Source of the DNA: Pseudanabaena sp. Chao 1811
Lineage (GTDB): Bacteria; Cyanobacteriota; Cyanobacteriia; Pseudanabaenales; Pseudanabaenaceae
Assembly: GCF_027942295.1 (NCBI RefSeq)
Contig: NZ_CP101416.1
Coordinates: forward strand, 2,334,001-2,398,000
DNA length: 64,000 nucleotides
Direction of reading: 5' to 3'
Under the pieces are notes generated by a model that did not search any database, was not told the DNA's origin, and saw only the letters and a program-made list of their open reading frames with translations. The position numbers were made by a program, and so were the translations under genes. Numbering within the stretch: position 1 is the stretch's first letter; every line of letters starts with the position of its first letter. Positions 42,755-51,982 of this stretch are shown here, piece by piece.

Positions 42755-43759
42755 TTAGGCAGCAACGAGATGCTGTTCAGTTTGTTGGGTGAGACGTTCA
42801 AAGGTTGCTCGCATCTTCAAGCCGACGATGACCTGCAAGAGTCCAGTACCATTATTAGAACCGGGATAGTCAGGATGTTTGCGTAGAAGCTCTGTCAACT
42901 CACCGTAGTACTTGGTATCCAAGCTGCTGAGATGATTTTCGATATATACCACTTCCTCAAGGCGATCGAATTGTCCATCGATTTCCAAGACACTTGCGGG
43001 TTGACCGAGCCAACTATCGGGTCCCGAAAATAGCTTGATGCCGGGGTAGGAACAAGTCAGTTTTGTGCCGCAAGGAATCCAAGAAATGGTCGAGCCTTCA
43101 TCAAATAAATAGGCTGGTTGCAAACCTTCCACATCGTTACGCTGGATCAGACGTACCCGCAACACTTTGCGATCGCTATCATTGGCAATCAGATTGGTAG
43201 GCAGTATCTGGATCACCACATCGGCATGAGCTTTTTGGGGATCGATATAGGCATCAAAATCTGGACGACGAGCTGCGATCGCCTGTGTCACATCGGCAAG
43301 GGTATGACCACGCTCCGCCATGTCCCGTTGAATTTTCCAAGCAACTTTGACTTCATCGCTGAGATCTAGATAGATACTGAAATCGATTAAATCGCGAACA
43401 CGCTTGTCATAGAGCGGATGCAAACCTTCGATTACCACGACTTTGTTTGGTGCAATCAACTCAGGTGGATCGATTAGTCCTGTCTCATGGTTGTAAATGG
43501 GTTTCCATACCGATTTCCCCTCTTTGAGCGCTTTCACCTGTTCATACATCAAGTCAAAATTGTTAGCTCGCGGATCAAGGGCAGTAATCCCTGTTTCCTT
43601 GCGTTGTTTGCGATCGAGGCTGTGATAGTCATCTAGACAGATCACAGTCATAAATTCTTCGCCAAACAGATCCTTGAGTCTTCCTAAAAATGTGGATTTT
43701 CCACAACCAGAATCACCTGCAACTCCGATCACAACAACACGGCTGGGATTATTGCTCAT
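42755..43759 (-). CDS. prk: phosphoribulokinase
   Basis: 334 residues. Calvin-cycle enzyme converting ribulose 5-phosphate to ribulose 1,5-bisphosphate with ATP. P-loop GVAGDSGCGKSTF includes the regulatory cysteine; the second N-terminal redox cysteine is in TVICLDDYHSLDR. Further motifs: ALDPRANNFDLM, KPIYNHETGLIDPPE, VIEGLHPLYD, DMAERGH. The cysteine pair allows thioredoxin control and GAPDH-CP12 complex formation (family knowledge). Length is normal. Confidence 0.98.
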   Translation of the reverse strand: MSNNPSRVVVIGVAGDSGCGKSTFLGRLKDLFGEEFMTVICLDDYHSLDRKQRKETGITALDPRANNFDLMYEQVKALKEGKSVWKPIYNHETGLIDPPELIAPNKVVVIEGLHPLYDKRVRDLIDFSIYLDLSDEVKVAWKIQRDMAERGHTLADVTQAIAARRPDFDAYIDPQKAHADVVIQILPTNLIANDSDRKVLRVRLIQRNDVEGLQPAYLFDEGSTISWIPCGTKLTCSYPGIKLFSGPDSWLGQPASVLEIDGQFDRLEEVVYIENHLSSLDTKYYGELTELLRKHPDYPGSNNGTGLLQVIVGLKMRATFERLTQQTEQHLVAA

Positions 43760-43990
43760 AACTATGAACCGCTCCTATATGTAAATTATTTAAAGGGGTT
43801 TGCTATAAAAAATATAAAAATGTATTTATTAATACTTCTGTTGCAACATCAAATCTACCAAACATAGATGTCTGCAAAGGTTTAATTTTGATTTAACTTT
43901 AATAATTACTATTGTTTGTGAATTTAAGGTAAAAACAAAAGGTGTATTCTCACGTTTAGCTTCTTAAATATAAATCTCGCGATCGCCGTT

Positions 43991-45343
43991 ATGAAAGTCA
44001 TTCCATCAAAACTGAAATTGCCCTATTCTCAAAAACTGATCAATTTTGGGAAATACTTTCTGATTTCCTTGGTACTCCTGCTAGGTTTACATCTTGCAGC
44101 CAATGCCAATAACTCTGAAGTCATCATTCAGCCTGAATGGACTGCTAATAATTTACAAGCAAGTGCGAAACCCATTGCTACTGATAAGCAATTATTTATC
44201 ATCAATCAACTGAAGTTCAATGAGCTGAAGATTGGTGAGGGGATTCCCTCAGAACTGGTTGCCCTTGATATTACTTCAGGAAAAATTCTATGGAAGCAAA
44301 AACTCCCCCCATCTCAGGCAATTGCTCGTCACCAGTTAATTCTAGACAATGGAACTATTTATGCTAGTCATGCTAATGGCATTGTAGGCTTTGATCTTGA
44401 GACTGGTTCTCCGAAAATATCGCTCAAGTATCCAGAAGATGATCGCGACGGTATCCGCGATCGCACGCTGGGAATATCACAAGATATCGCCGTATATGGT
44501 GATTCTATCCCAATTGATCGGAATAATTCTGGGCGCACCAGCTATCAAACAAAAATATTTGCTATCAATAAAGAGAAGCCGCTTTGGTCATATCAGCTTC
44601 CTAAGACTAACGGATTAATTGGCATTTCGGCAATTCAGCCAGTGATGCAGAATGGAACTTTATTTTTGCCTTCCTTTCATGACACGTCCAAAGGTCGTCT
44701 TGAACAATTTACAGTGATGGATGTGCGATCAGGGAAAGTTTTATGGGCTTGGGAAACTTCATCGCGAGATCCTAATGCCTTATGGGATGCCGATGTTTTG
44801 GGAGATACAATCTATACTTCGGTCTTCGGTTTTTCTAAGACGCAGCCATTAGGTCGTATCCGTGCGATCGATCTGCAAACTGGTAAAGAGAAATGGTCAT
44901 ACACCATCACTGGTAAAGTTAAAGCCGTTAGTGATCGCGAAGTATTGGTCTGGCAATCAAAAGGTAACTCTGGTGGTAATTTTGTGGTGTTAGACAAGGA
45001 AACGGGCAGATTCTTACGCAGATTTACAGTGACCCGTACCTATGAGAAAGAACCTCAACATTTAACTTGGGCAGATGGACGGGTTTATATAGATGATATG
45101 GAAATCAAAAATGTGACCTTGGGCTTTTATGGTTCTGCTGATAACAATAGTTGGATCAGTGCCTTTGACGATAAAACTGGCAAATTAGTCTGGCGAACTC
45201 CTACTTTGATGAATAGCCATATTTATTATCCACCCGTAGTGAGTGCTGTAGCCGATAACCCTGAGAAAAAGCGTTTGATTTTTGCTAGCAATTTCCTGAG
45301 AACAGAAGGCAGTAGTAAAGTTCAATCTTTTCTTATTCCCTAA
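43991..45343 (+). CDS. secreted PQQ-type beta-propeller protein, first of tandem pair
   Basis: 450 residues with a signal peptide (FGKYFLISLVLLLGLHLAANA). The mature protein has repeated PQQ-like blades: ALDITSGKILWKQKLP, MDVRSGKVLWAWET, IDLQTGKEKWSYTI, DKETGRFLRRF, FDDKTGKLVWRTP. No enzyme signature; such propellers are structural or ligand-binding in the periplasm. Its paralog follows 67 bp downstream. Both start codons sit a few bases after GCGATCGCC. Confidence 0.85.
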   Translation: MKVIPSKLKLPYSQKLINFGKYFLISLVLLLGLHLAANANNSEVIIQPEWTANNLQASAKPIATDKQLFIINQLKFNELKIGEGIPSELVALDITSGKILWKQKLPPSQAIARHQLILDNGTIYASHANGIVGFDLETGSPKISLKYPEDDRDGIRDRTLGISQDIAVYGDSIPIDRNNSGRTSYQTKIFAINKEKPLWSYQLPKTNGLIGISAIQPVMQNGTLFLPSFHDTSKGRLEQFTVMDVRSGKVLWAWETSSRDPNALWDADVLGDTIYTSVFGFSKTQPLGRIRAIDLQTGKEKWSYTITGKVKAVSDREVLVWQSKGNSGGNFVVLDKETGRFLRRFTVTRTYEKEPQHLTWADGRVYIDDMEIKNVTLGFYGSADNNSWISAFDDKTGKLVWRTPTLMNSHIYYPPVVSAVADNPEKKRLIFASNFLRTEGSSKVQSFLIP

Positions 45344-45410
45344 AACAACAAAGACATTGACTTCTAAACTTTACTCTTGAAATTGCTTGAAAAATATAGC
45401 GATCGCCCTT

Positions 45411-46772
45411 ATGAACTTAATACTCACAAAATCCAAACTAACTGATTTGCGAAAGTTAATCAACTTTGGGAAATACTTTCTAATTTCCTTATTACTGCTG
45501 CTAGGCTTGCATCTTGCCGCCCATGCAAATAATCCTGAAGTAATCATTCAGCCTGAATGGACGGCTGATTTAAAAGCGAGCACCCAACTGATTACGAATG
45601 GTGAGCAGGTATTTGTGATTGAGGATGTGAAGGATAGTGTAGAGCCAAAAGATCGTTCAGCAACTTTATTTGCAATTAATACTGCGTCAGGAAAAGTGCA
45701 ATGGCAGCAGAAATTGCCATTTCGTCAGGATCTTGGTAGTCGCCAGTTAATTTTAGAGAATGAAACTATTTATGTCAGTCATGACGATGGCGTTACGGGA
45801 TTTAATCTTAAAACTGGTTCTCTTAAAACGTCTTTTAATTATGCAAATATCAATAGTAGTGGTAGTCGCGATCGCTTGATGGGGCTACATCAGGATATCT
45901 TAGTATATGGTGATTCTATACCACTCGATAAAAGTGACCTTAGTCGCACAGAATATCAAACAAAAGTATTTGGCATCACTAAAGATAAAACTATTTGGTC
46001 ATATCAACTTCCTAAAAATGGATTGATTGGTGGTATTTCATCAATCGAGCCAGTGGTACAGAATGGAATTCTTTTTTTACCTTCTCGTCACAAAACAAAC
46101 ACAGGCTTGATGGAACAATTTACAGGGATGGATGTTACATCAGGTAAAGTGATGTGGACTTGGGAAGCTCCGAGAAAATCTGATAGCTCAGACTTACGAT
46201 CAGCCGATGTTTTAGGAGATACACTTTTCTACTATACCTCGGGTTTCGATCATAGCAAGATGCAATCTTCAGGAAGACTCCGTGCAATCGATCTCAAAAC
46301 TGGCAAAGAAAAATGGTCGTATGTCATGACTGACGAAACTAATGGTCAAACTAAAGCTGTTAGCGATCGCGAAGTTTTGGTCTGGGAGTCAAAAAATAAC
46401 GTTGGTGGTAATTTTTTGGTGTTAGACAAAGAAACTGGCAAATTCTTACGCAGATTTTCAGCACCACTTGGCTATTATGCGGCGTTTCAACCTTTAATTT
46501 GGGCAGATGGTCGGATTTATATAGAGGCGCTAGAACCCAAAGATGAGACGCTAGACTTTTCTGATTCTGCTAGAAATAGCTGGTTAGGAGCCTTTGACGA
46601 TAAAACTGGCAAATTAGTATGGCGAACTCCCTCTTTGATAAATAGCAGTAATGACTATCCACCTGTTATTAGTGCTGTAGCCGATAAATCTGAAAAGAAA
46701 CGTTTGATTTTTGCTAGCAATTTCTTTGGTATAGAAGGCGGTAGTAAAATTCAATCTTTTCTTATTCCCTAA
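45411..46772 (+). CDS. secreted PQQ-type beta-propeller protein, second of tandem pair
   Basis: About 453 residues from ATG 45411 (a TTG at 45387 is less likely). Nearly the same signal peptide (LISLLLLLGLHLAAHA) and blade motifs as the upstream copy (INTASGKVQWQQKLP, MDVTSGKVMWTWEA, IDLKTGKEKWSYVM). A clear tandem duplication, moderately diverged. Closely followed by a terminator. Confidence 0.85.
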   Translation: MNLILTKSKLTDLRKLINFGKYFLISLLLLLGLHLAAHANNPEVIIQPEWTADLKASTQLITNGEQVFVIEDVKDSVEPKDRSATLFAINTASGKVQWQQKLPFRQDLGSRQLILENETIYVSHDDGVTGFNLKTGSLKTSFNYANINSSGSRDRLMGLHQDILVYGDSIPLDKSDLSRTEYQTKVFGITKDKTIWSYQLPKNGLIGGISSIEPVVQNGILFLPSRHKTNTGLMEQFTGMDVTSGKVMWTWEAPRKSDSSDLRSADVLGDTLFYYTSGFDHSKMQSSGRLRAIDLKTGKEKWSYVMTDETNGQTKAVSDREVLVWESKNNVGGNFLVLDKETGKFLRRFSAPLGYYAAFQPLIWADGRIYIEALEPKDETLDFSDSARNSWLGAFDDKTGKLVWRTPSLINSSNDYPPVISAVADKSEKKRLIFASNFFGIEGGSKIQSFLIP

Positions 46773-46774
46773 AC

Positions 46775-46807
46775 TAACAAAGGCATCGCTTCGCGATGCC
46801 TTTGTTA
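46775..46807. terminator. terminator between convergent genes
   Basis: TAACAAAGGCATCGC (46775-46789) pairs perfectly with 46793-46807 with a TTC loop, right after the second propeller gene's stop codon. Confidence 0.8.
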
Positions 46808-46812
46808 TATTC

Positions 46813-47367
46813 TTAAACCTTACTGCGGAGAATATCTCGATTGAGCGCATTCTGGAAATCTTCTAAATGTGACTGATGCTGCGGTAGCCAAACATCTCCT
46901 GTAGCGATGTGCATTGGCGGCAAAACATCATAAATAGGCTCTTGCAAAAAGTAAGTGTCCTTTAGCTGTACTAACCATGCTTCCTGTCCTTGGTCTTGTA
47001 CCCTTGATTGGATATCGATAAGACTTGTGGGGGCAATGTCCAGATGGCGATCGAGTTCAAAATCTACTGCCAAGTTATCGCGATCGCAGGGAAATATCGA
47101 ATCGATTGTCGCTAGTCCTTGAATTGCACAAGCAGGGAAAGTATCAGTATCGAAGCCAAACTCATCCATCAGTTGCCGACAGGTATGGGCTGAGTCGGGA
47201 TGGTCAGGAAATCCAAGGGAATGAATCAAGACTCTACTTTCCATAGAAGTTTTGAGAAATTCAGGCGGATTGAAAATAACTAAGGTAGTGTACACCCTTG
47301 CTAAATAACAAACTGCCTCTTCAGGGCATAGAGAAATGGCTACGGTTATCGTTGCTCGATCAAGCAT
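46813..47367 (-). CDS. ASCH-like domain protein (tentative)
   Basis: About 184 residues if the ATG at 47367 is used; the ORF extends upstream to 47442 but that part looks non-coding. The pattern ITVAISLCPEEAVCYLAR, SRVLIHS, CAIQGLATIDSI, then EAWLVQLKDTYFLQEPI follows the strand order of ASCH domains (RNA-binding beta-barrels). Weak similarity by eye only. The start and the family are both uncertain. Confidence 0.5.
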   Translation of the reverse strand: MLDRATITVAISLCPEEAVCYLARVYTTLVIFNPPEFLKTSMESRVLIHSLGFPDHPDSAHTCRQLMDEFGFDTDTFPACAIQGLATIDSIFPCDRDNLAVDFELDRHLDIAPTSLIDIQSRVQDQGQEAWLVQLKDTYFLQEPIYDVLPPMHIATGDVWLPQHQSHLEDFQNALNRDILRSKV

Positions 47368-47503
47368 GATGCAGAGATGCAAGTACTTTTGATGTTTAAG
47401 CTGACAGCATACAACGATTGTTGAGTTTGTGCTTTGCTGCAAATGACTTAATCTTGCACCAAAATCGTTAATTTAGGGCGAAGACTGGCTATTTTGCTTA
47501 GCA

Positions 47504-48226
47504 TTAAACTTCAGCAAGAAAATCGTTGTACTGACTGACTAGTTCCTTGACGGAAAGTTCAAAAAGTTGTTGCCCATGTTCCACAGTAGCGAGGGCAGGA
47601 TTTGAACCCATCCGTCCATCGGGATAACGTTTGCGAAATTCTTCGGGGCTATAGATGCGACTATCTTTATTGACTGATGCACTCAGTGGGGCTGTTTTAA
47701 TCGCGTCGGGATAGAGATACATTGTCACTGCAATTTCACTAGGTGTAGCGTGGTAGCCTTCCTGATTGCCATAAAGCTCTTTGACGAGTTTATAAATTTC
47801 ACCACTTGCCCACCAGTTGCCAAGGCGACAGCGCACATCAGGCAGTTCGTTATAAATCTCAGTGAAAGCAGTTTTAAGAATGGCGATATTGCCACCATGC
47901 CCATTGAGAAAGAAGAAGCGTTTGAATCCATGCTTGGCAAGCGATCGCACCACATCATGAATGACTAAGGTCAGCGTCGAAGGCTTAAGGCTAATCGTCC
48001 CTGCAAAACCTGTGTGATGCTCCGCCATGCCTAAAGTCAGGGTCGAAGTCACCAGAGCATCGGCTTTTTCACCAACGGCACGGGCGATCGCTTCGGCACA
48101 AATAAAATCCGTGCCAATTAATCCCGTGGGACCATGCTGCTCCGTGGAACCGATGGGAATAATTACCGCCTGCGATCGCTGCAAGTAGGCTTCAACTTCT
48201 TGCCATGTGGATAAATGTAGGAGCAT
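47504..48226 (-). CDS. creatininase-family metalloamidase
   Basis: 240 residues. Metal-binding residues of the creatininase/MftE family: IPIGSTEQHGPTGLIGTD (Glu and His), MAEHHTGFAGTISL, FFLNGHGGN and an acidic helper in TPSEIAVTMYL. Hydrolyses a cyclic amide or processes a peptide; cyanobacterial substrate not known. ATG start at 48226. Confidence 0.9.
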   Translation of the reverse strand: MLLHLSTWQEVEAYLQRSQAVIIPIGSTEQHGPTGLIGTDFICAEAIARAVGEKADALVTSTLTLGMAEHHTGFAGTISLKPSTLTLVIHDVVRSLAKHGFKRFFFLNGHGGNIAILKTAFTEIYNELPDVRCRLGNWWASGEIYKLVKELYGNQEGYHATPSEIAVTMYLYPDAIKTAPLSASVNKDSRIYSPEEFRKRYPDGRMGSNPALATVEHGQQLFELSVKELVSQYNDFLAEV

Positions 48227-48369
48227 AGAATTTACTTAGAAAACTGGTAGAAAACTGGGCAAGGCTTACTTTACGCTAACAGAGATTTAAAGCGATCGGG
48301 TTTGTATTAACTTTGACTTCTTGAGAAATGCTTTAGCAACATACTTATGAGTATCTGATGTTACGTGGA

Positions 48370-48467
48370 ACCCTCATCCCCCAACCCCTTCTCCCGCAGG
48401 AGAAGAGGAGCAAAACCATAATTTTCTTGTTCCCCTCTCCTGCGGGAGAGGGGCTAGGGGTGAGGGC
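48370..48467. repeat. CCCTCACCCC-type palindromic repeat
   Basis: CCCTCATCCCCCAACCCCTT and the following CTCCCGCAGGAGA are nearly complementary to TCTCCTGCGGGAGAGGGGCT and the following AGGGGTGAGGG, with a ~30-nt spacer. This motif occurs in many bacterial genomes as a dispersed repeat (general knowledge). The 318-bp spacer before the desaturase holds nothing else visible. Confidence 0.7.
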
Positions 48468-48544
48468 TGTAGAAACTTCTGCGTAGCACCAGTGAATACA
48501 TAAAGCCAAGCGCCAAACCATCAGCAAATATTAAGTTTTTAGTC

Positions 48545-49489
48545 ATGTTTTCAAGCGATCTTAAACCCACACAAATTCTCTCTCCTCAAGAATTAAGCGT
48601 TTTAAATGCCAAGTCAAATTTAAAAGGAACCTTGCAATTATTAGGACATTTAGCGGTGATGGCGATTAGCGGCTATCTCTGGGGTGCAAATATGGGAAAT
48701 CTTAGCGATCGCTGGTACATTGCTTTACCTGCGTTAATTCTTTACGGATTTAGCTTTGCGATTATGTTTGCGCCATTGCATGAGGCTTCCCACCGTACCG
48801 TGTTTACAAATAATCAAGCCAATGATGTTCTTTGTTGGTTTGCAGGACTTCTCTCTTTTTATAACAGTACCTTCTATCGGCTCTATCACAAGTGGCATCA
48901 TCGCTATACCCAAATCTTGGATAAAGATCCTGAATTAAGTGATCGCAAACCGACCAATCTCAAAGAATACATCATCGAAATTAGCGGGATTACTTGGTGG
49001 ATTGGTAAGTTTAAGAGACATTTCCTAACAGCGATCGGAAACTTAGAGAACTGTCCATTTATCCCTGAAAGCTCCCACGCCGAAGTGATTCGCTCTAACC
49101 GTTTACAGCTATTGGTTTATGCGGTGGCGATCGCTATTTCTGTATATTTCCAACAGCCTTGGTTTATCACCTATTGGCTGCTACCCCTCGCAGTCGGTCA
49201 GCCAATTTTGCGATTTTTGCTACTAGCGGAGCATACCGATCGCCCCAATACCGACAATATGCTTGCTAATACCCGCACCACCCTTACCCTTGCACCCTTA
49301 CGCTTCATAATTTGGAATATCTCCTACCATGCCGAGCATCATCTCTATGCTTCCATTCCCTTCCATCAATTAGGCGCAGCCCATGCAAAACTAAGTTCTC
49401 ATTTTGAATGTGTCGAAAATGGCTACATCAACGTCCATCGCCAAATCATCGCTAATTTTGACGCGAAGCCTGAGAATTCAGTAGCATGA
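48545..49489 (+). CDS. membrane fatty-acid desaturase family protein
   Basis: 314 residues with four or more membrane helices. Three histidine clusters: HEASHR (about 80), HKWHHRYTQ (about 118), HAEHHLY (about 265), binding a di-iron centre. Inserts a double bond or hydroxyl into an acyl chain or carotenoid-like substrate. The stop codon overlaps the start of the next gene by four bases (ATGA), so the two enzymes are translationally coupled. Confidence 0.88.
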   Translation: MFSSDLKPTQILSPQELSVLNAKSNLKGTLQLLGHLAVMAISGYLWGANMGNLSDRWYIALPALILYGFSFAIMFAPLHEASHRTVFTNNQANDVLCWFAGLLSFYNSTFYRLYHKWHHRYTQILDKDPELSDRKPTNLKEYIIEISGITWWIGKFKRHFLTAIGNLENCPFIPESSHAEVIRSNRLQLLVYAVAIAISVYFQQPWFITYWLLPLAVGQPILRFLLLAEHTDRPNTDNMLANTRTTLTLAPLRFIIWNISYHAEHHLYASIPFHQLGAAHAKLSSHFECVENGYINVHRQIIANFDAKPENSVA

Positions 49490-50490
49490 ATACTTTTACG
49501 ATTAAGAACTTTCAGCTTCAGTGTGGTGCAACTTTGCCACAAGCGCAACTGGTTTACCAGACCTACGGCGAACTAAATGGCGATCTCTCGAATGTGATTC
49601 TCTATCCCACCTCCTACGGAGCGCAACATCCTGATATTGAATGGTTAGTGAAACCTGATGGCATTCTCGATCCGACAAAATGGTTCGTAATTATCATCAA
49701 TATGTTTGGGAATGGGCTATCGAGTTCGCCGAGCAATTGTGCAGAATGTGGATTAGCTGAACAGGGTTTCTGGTTTACACATCTAGATAATGTCACGGCT
49801 CAAGAGCTATTACTACGTGAAGTCTTTGGGATTGAACGCTTAGCCCTAGTTTACGGCTGGTCGATGGGCGCTCAGCAAGCCTATCATTGGGGTGCATTGT
49901 GTAGCGATCGCGTGGAACGTATCGCCGCAATTTGCGGCACTGCGAAAACCACCGATCACAATCGCATTTTCTTAGAGAGTTTGCGCTACTCTCTCACTGG
50001 TGATCCAACTTGGAATGGAACTAGTTTTGATGGTATTCCCGATCGCGGATTTCGCACCTTTGCCAGAATTTACGCTAGTTGGGCAGCATCCCAAGCCTTT
50101 TATCGTGAAGGTTTGTATTATCAATTCGGTTATGAATCTCTCGAAGATTATCTCTTGCGTGGTTGGGAAGCGGGCTATCGTAAGCGCGATCCGCGAAATT
50201 TGATGGCGATGCTTGATACTTGGCTCAGGTGCGATGTCAGCAATAATCCTGTTTATCAAAATGATTATGAACTTGCCATGCGATCGATTCAAGCGAAAAC
50301 TCTAGTCATGCCCAGCACTACGGATTTGTATTTTACCCCCGAAGATTGCGATCGCGAGGCGGCTCTAATCAGCCATAGTTCATACCTTCCCATCCCTTCA
50401 ATTTGGGGACATCGTGCTGGCAATCCCTATCAAAATCCTGAAGATGAAAAGTTTATTCGTCAAGCAGTTGGGGAATTGCTAAGTCGCTAA
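49486..50490 (+). CDS. MetX-like alpha/beta hydrolase or acyltransferase
   Basis: 334 residues. Resembles homoserine O-acetyltransferase: LVYQTYGELNGDLSNVILYPTSYG, IIINMFGNGLSSSPSN, nucleophile YGWSMGAQQAYHWG, then the acid in PSTTDLYFTPEDC and histidine in WGHRAGNP. True MetX usually reads GGSMGG at the nucleophile and is longer, so this could act on another alcohol or thiol. Coupled to the desaturase by a 4-bp overlap. Confidence 0.8.
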   Translation: MNTFTIKNFQLQCGATLPQAQLVYQTYGELNGDLSNVILYPTSYGAQHPDIEWLVKPDGILDPTKWFVIIINMFGNGLSSSPSNCAECGLAEQGFWFTHLDNVTAQELLLREVFGIERLALVYGWSMGAQQAYHWGALCSDRVERIAAICGTAKTTDHNRIFLESLRYSLTGDPTWNGTSFDGIPDRGFRTFARIYASWAASQAFYREGLYYQFGYESLEDYLLRGWEAGYRKRDPRNLMAMLDTWLRCDVSNNPVYQNDYELAMRSIQAKTLVMPSTTDLYFTPEDCDREAALISHSSYLPIPSIWGHRAGNPYQNPEDEKFIRQAVGELLSR

Positions 50491-50494
50491 GAAT

Positions 50495-51148
50495 CTATTT
50501 GGATAAGTTCTCTTGCATCCATAACCGAAAAGCCTTCATCGCTTTACTGCGTCCTTGGCTAAGACTCATCTCTAAAAACTGTAGTATGACATCGCGGATC
50601 GGAATATCTCCAAAAATAGGGCTTAATTCCGATTCGACATATTCACCATCTCGCAAAATATAAATTTTCAAGCTCTGATCGTATAGCCAGAGTTCAGGTA
50701 CGCCAAGGATGCGGTAAACATCAAACTTAGTTTTGGAAGTTACATCCACCTCGATCGCTAGATCGGGTGGCGGATCGATGGTCATGTCTAGTTTGCGAAT
50801 ACCACGCATAGCAACATTGTTTTGAATGTAGAAACAGTCATCTGGTTCTAGTCCTGCAAGTTTGTCAACACGCTTGAAGGTCGTGGAGCCAAACCCTTCA
50901 AAATCGATTTCCATTTCGTCCATCAGGACTTGTACAAAATCTCTAATCAAAACTTTAATTCTTTCGCTTTCAGGTAGTGGCAAAGCAATTTCTAATACAC
51001 CGTTTAAATAAGCAATTCTGGATCTGCGCTTGTTACCGAGTTCTTGGAGAATAGATTCAAATTGTTGCCAACCGATTTCATTGAGGACTGTGCTTTGTCG
51101 CGCTAAGGTTTCAATCTGTGAGATTCGTAATAGGTTGGTCATCTGCAT
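50495..51148 (-). CDS. Uma2 family protein (PD-(D/E)XK-like)
   Basis: 217 residues. Uma2/DUF820 pattern: GWQQFESILQELGNKRRSRIAYLNGVLEI, GSTTFKR, EPDDCFYIQN, PPDLAIEVDVTSKTKFDVYRILGVPELWLYDQ. The acidic residues and E-V-D-V-T-S match the nuclease-like core. A multi-copy cyanobacterial family of unknown function. Converges on the MetX-like gene with a 4-bp gap. Confidence 0.92.
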   Translation of the reverse strand: MQMTNLLRISQIETLARQSTVLNEIGWQQFESILQELGNKRRSRIAYLNGVLEIALPLPESERIKVLIRDFVQVLMDEMEIDFEGFGSTTFKRVDKLAGLEPDDCFYIQNNVAMRGIRKLDMTIDPPPDLAIEVDVTSKTKFDVYRILGVPELWLYDQSLKIYILRDGEYVESELSPIFGDIPIRDVILQFLEMSLSQGRSKAMKAFRLWMQENLSK

Positions 51149-51286
51149 ATCTCCTAGCTTTACTCATCCAGCGATCGCTATTTACAGTTTACGCTATTAG
51201 AAAAGATGAGTGGCAGCACTGCTCATCTTTTGAGTTTTGGAAGAGTTTATAATCATTATTAACATCTAATGTGATCGCTAAAAACT

Positions 51287-51880
51287 ATGTCTCAACGCCC
51301 TGTAACTATAAATGATATTTTCGAGTTATTTCGTGAAAGTGAGCGCCAACGTAAAGAACAGCAACAAGCTTTACAAGAATCTTTACAAGAATACAGACAA
51401 ACTTCTGCTCAAGAAATGGCTGAACTCAAAAAAATTGTCGCGCAGACAAATAAGCAAGTCGGTGGGATTACGAGTCGCTGGGGTGAGTTTGTCGAAAATT
51501 TAGTTAGACCTGCGGCAGTGCGGATGTTTCGCGAGAAGGGGATTGAAGTGCATTTTACAGCCTTGCGAGTGGAAGCTCAGGATGAAAATGGTTCTATCGA
51601 AATTGATGTTCTCGCCGAAAATACGAATGAAGTGGTAGCGATTGAGGTCAAGTCTCATTTAGAAGTTCGTGATGTGAAGCGATTTTTAATCACTTTAGAT
51701 CGTTTTAAACAGGCTCTGCCTAAGTATCAAAGTTATAAACTCTATGGCGCGATCGCTGGTATTAAGGTGGATGAGAGAGCCGATGAATATGCTACACAGG
51801 AAGGTCTATTTCTGATTAAACCTTCAGGAGATACGGTAGCGATCGTCAACGATCAGAGTTTTGTGGCAAAGACTTGGTAA
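51287..51880 (+). CDS. DUF3782 family protein, PD-(D/E)XK nuclease-like
   Basis: 197 residues. Residues 1-60 are a charged coiled coil (RESERQRKEQQQALQESLQE). The rest is a nuclease-like fold with SIEIDVLAENTNEVVAIEVKSHL, i.e. D...ExK. Often found near other small cyanobacterial mobile-family genes such as Uma2. Divergent from the Uma2 gene, 138 bp apart. Confidence 0.88.
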   Translation: MSQRPVTINDIFELFRESERQRKEQQQALQESLQEYRQTSAQEMAELKKIVAQTNKQVGGITSRWGEFVENLVRPAAVRMFREKGIEVHFTALRVEAQDENGSIEIDVLAENTNEVVAIEVKSHLEVRDVKRFLITLDRFKQALPKYQSYKLYGAIAGIKVDERADEYATQEGLFLIKPSGDTVAIVNDQSFVAKTW

Positions 51881-51937
51881 ATAAAGGTTTGGTAAATATT
51901 GACAAGATTGATACGAGACTGCATTTTAATTTGCGCG

Positions 51938-51982
51938 ATAATCCCGTTTGCTGAGAGATAAACATTGTGATTACGGGATTAT
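51938..51982 (+). promoter_or_regulatory. inverted repeat overlapping the glnT start codon
   Basis: ATAATCCCGT (51938-51947) and ACGGGATTAT (51973-51982) are perfect 10-bp complements 25 bases apart. The right arm includes the first two bases of the start codon. It could be an operator or an mRNA hairpin hiding the start. Confidence 0.5.

Noticed and set aside
51880-51940. NtcA site upstream of glnT
   Set aside because: No GTA-N8-TAC sequence was found in the spacer.
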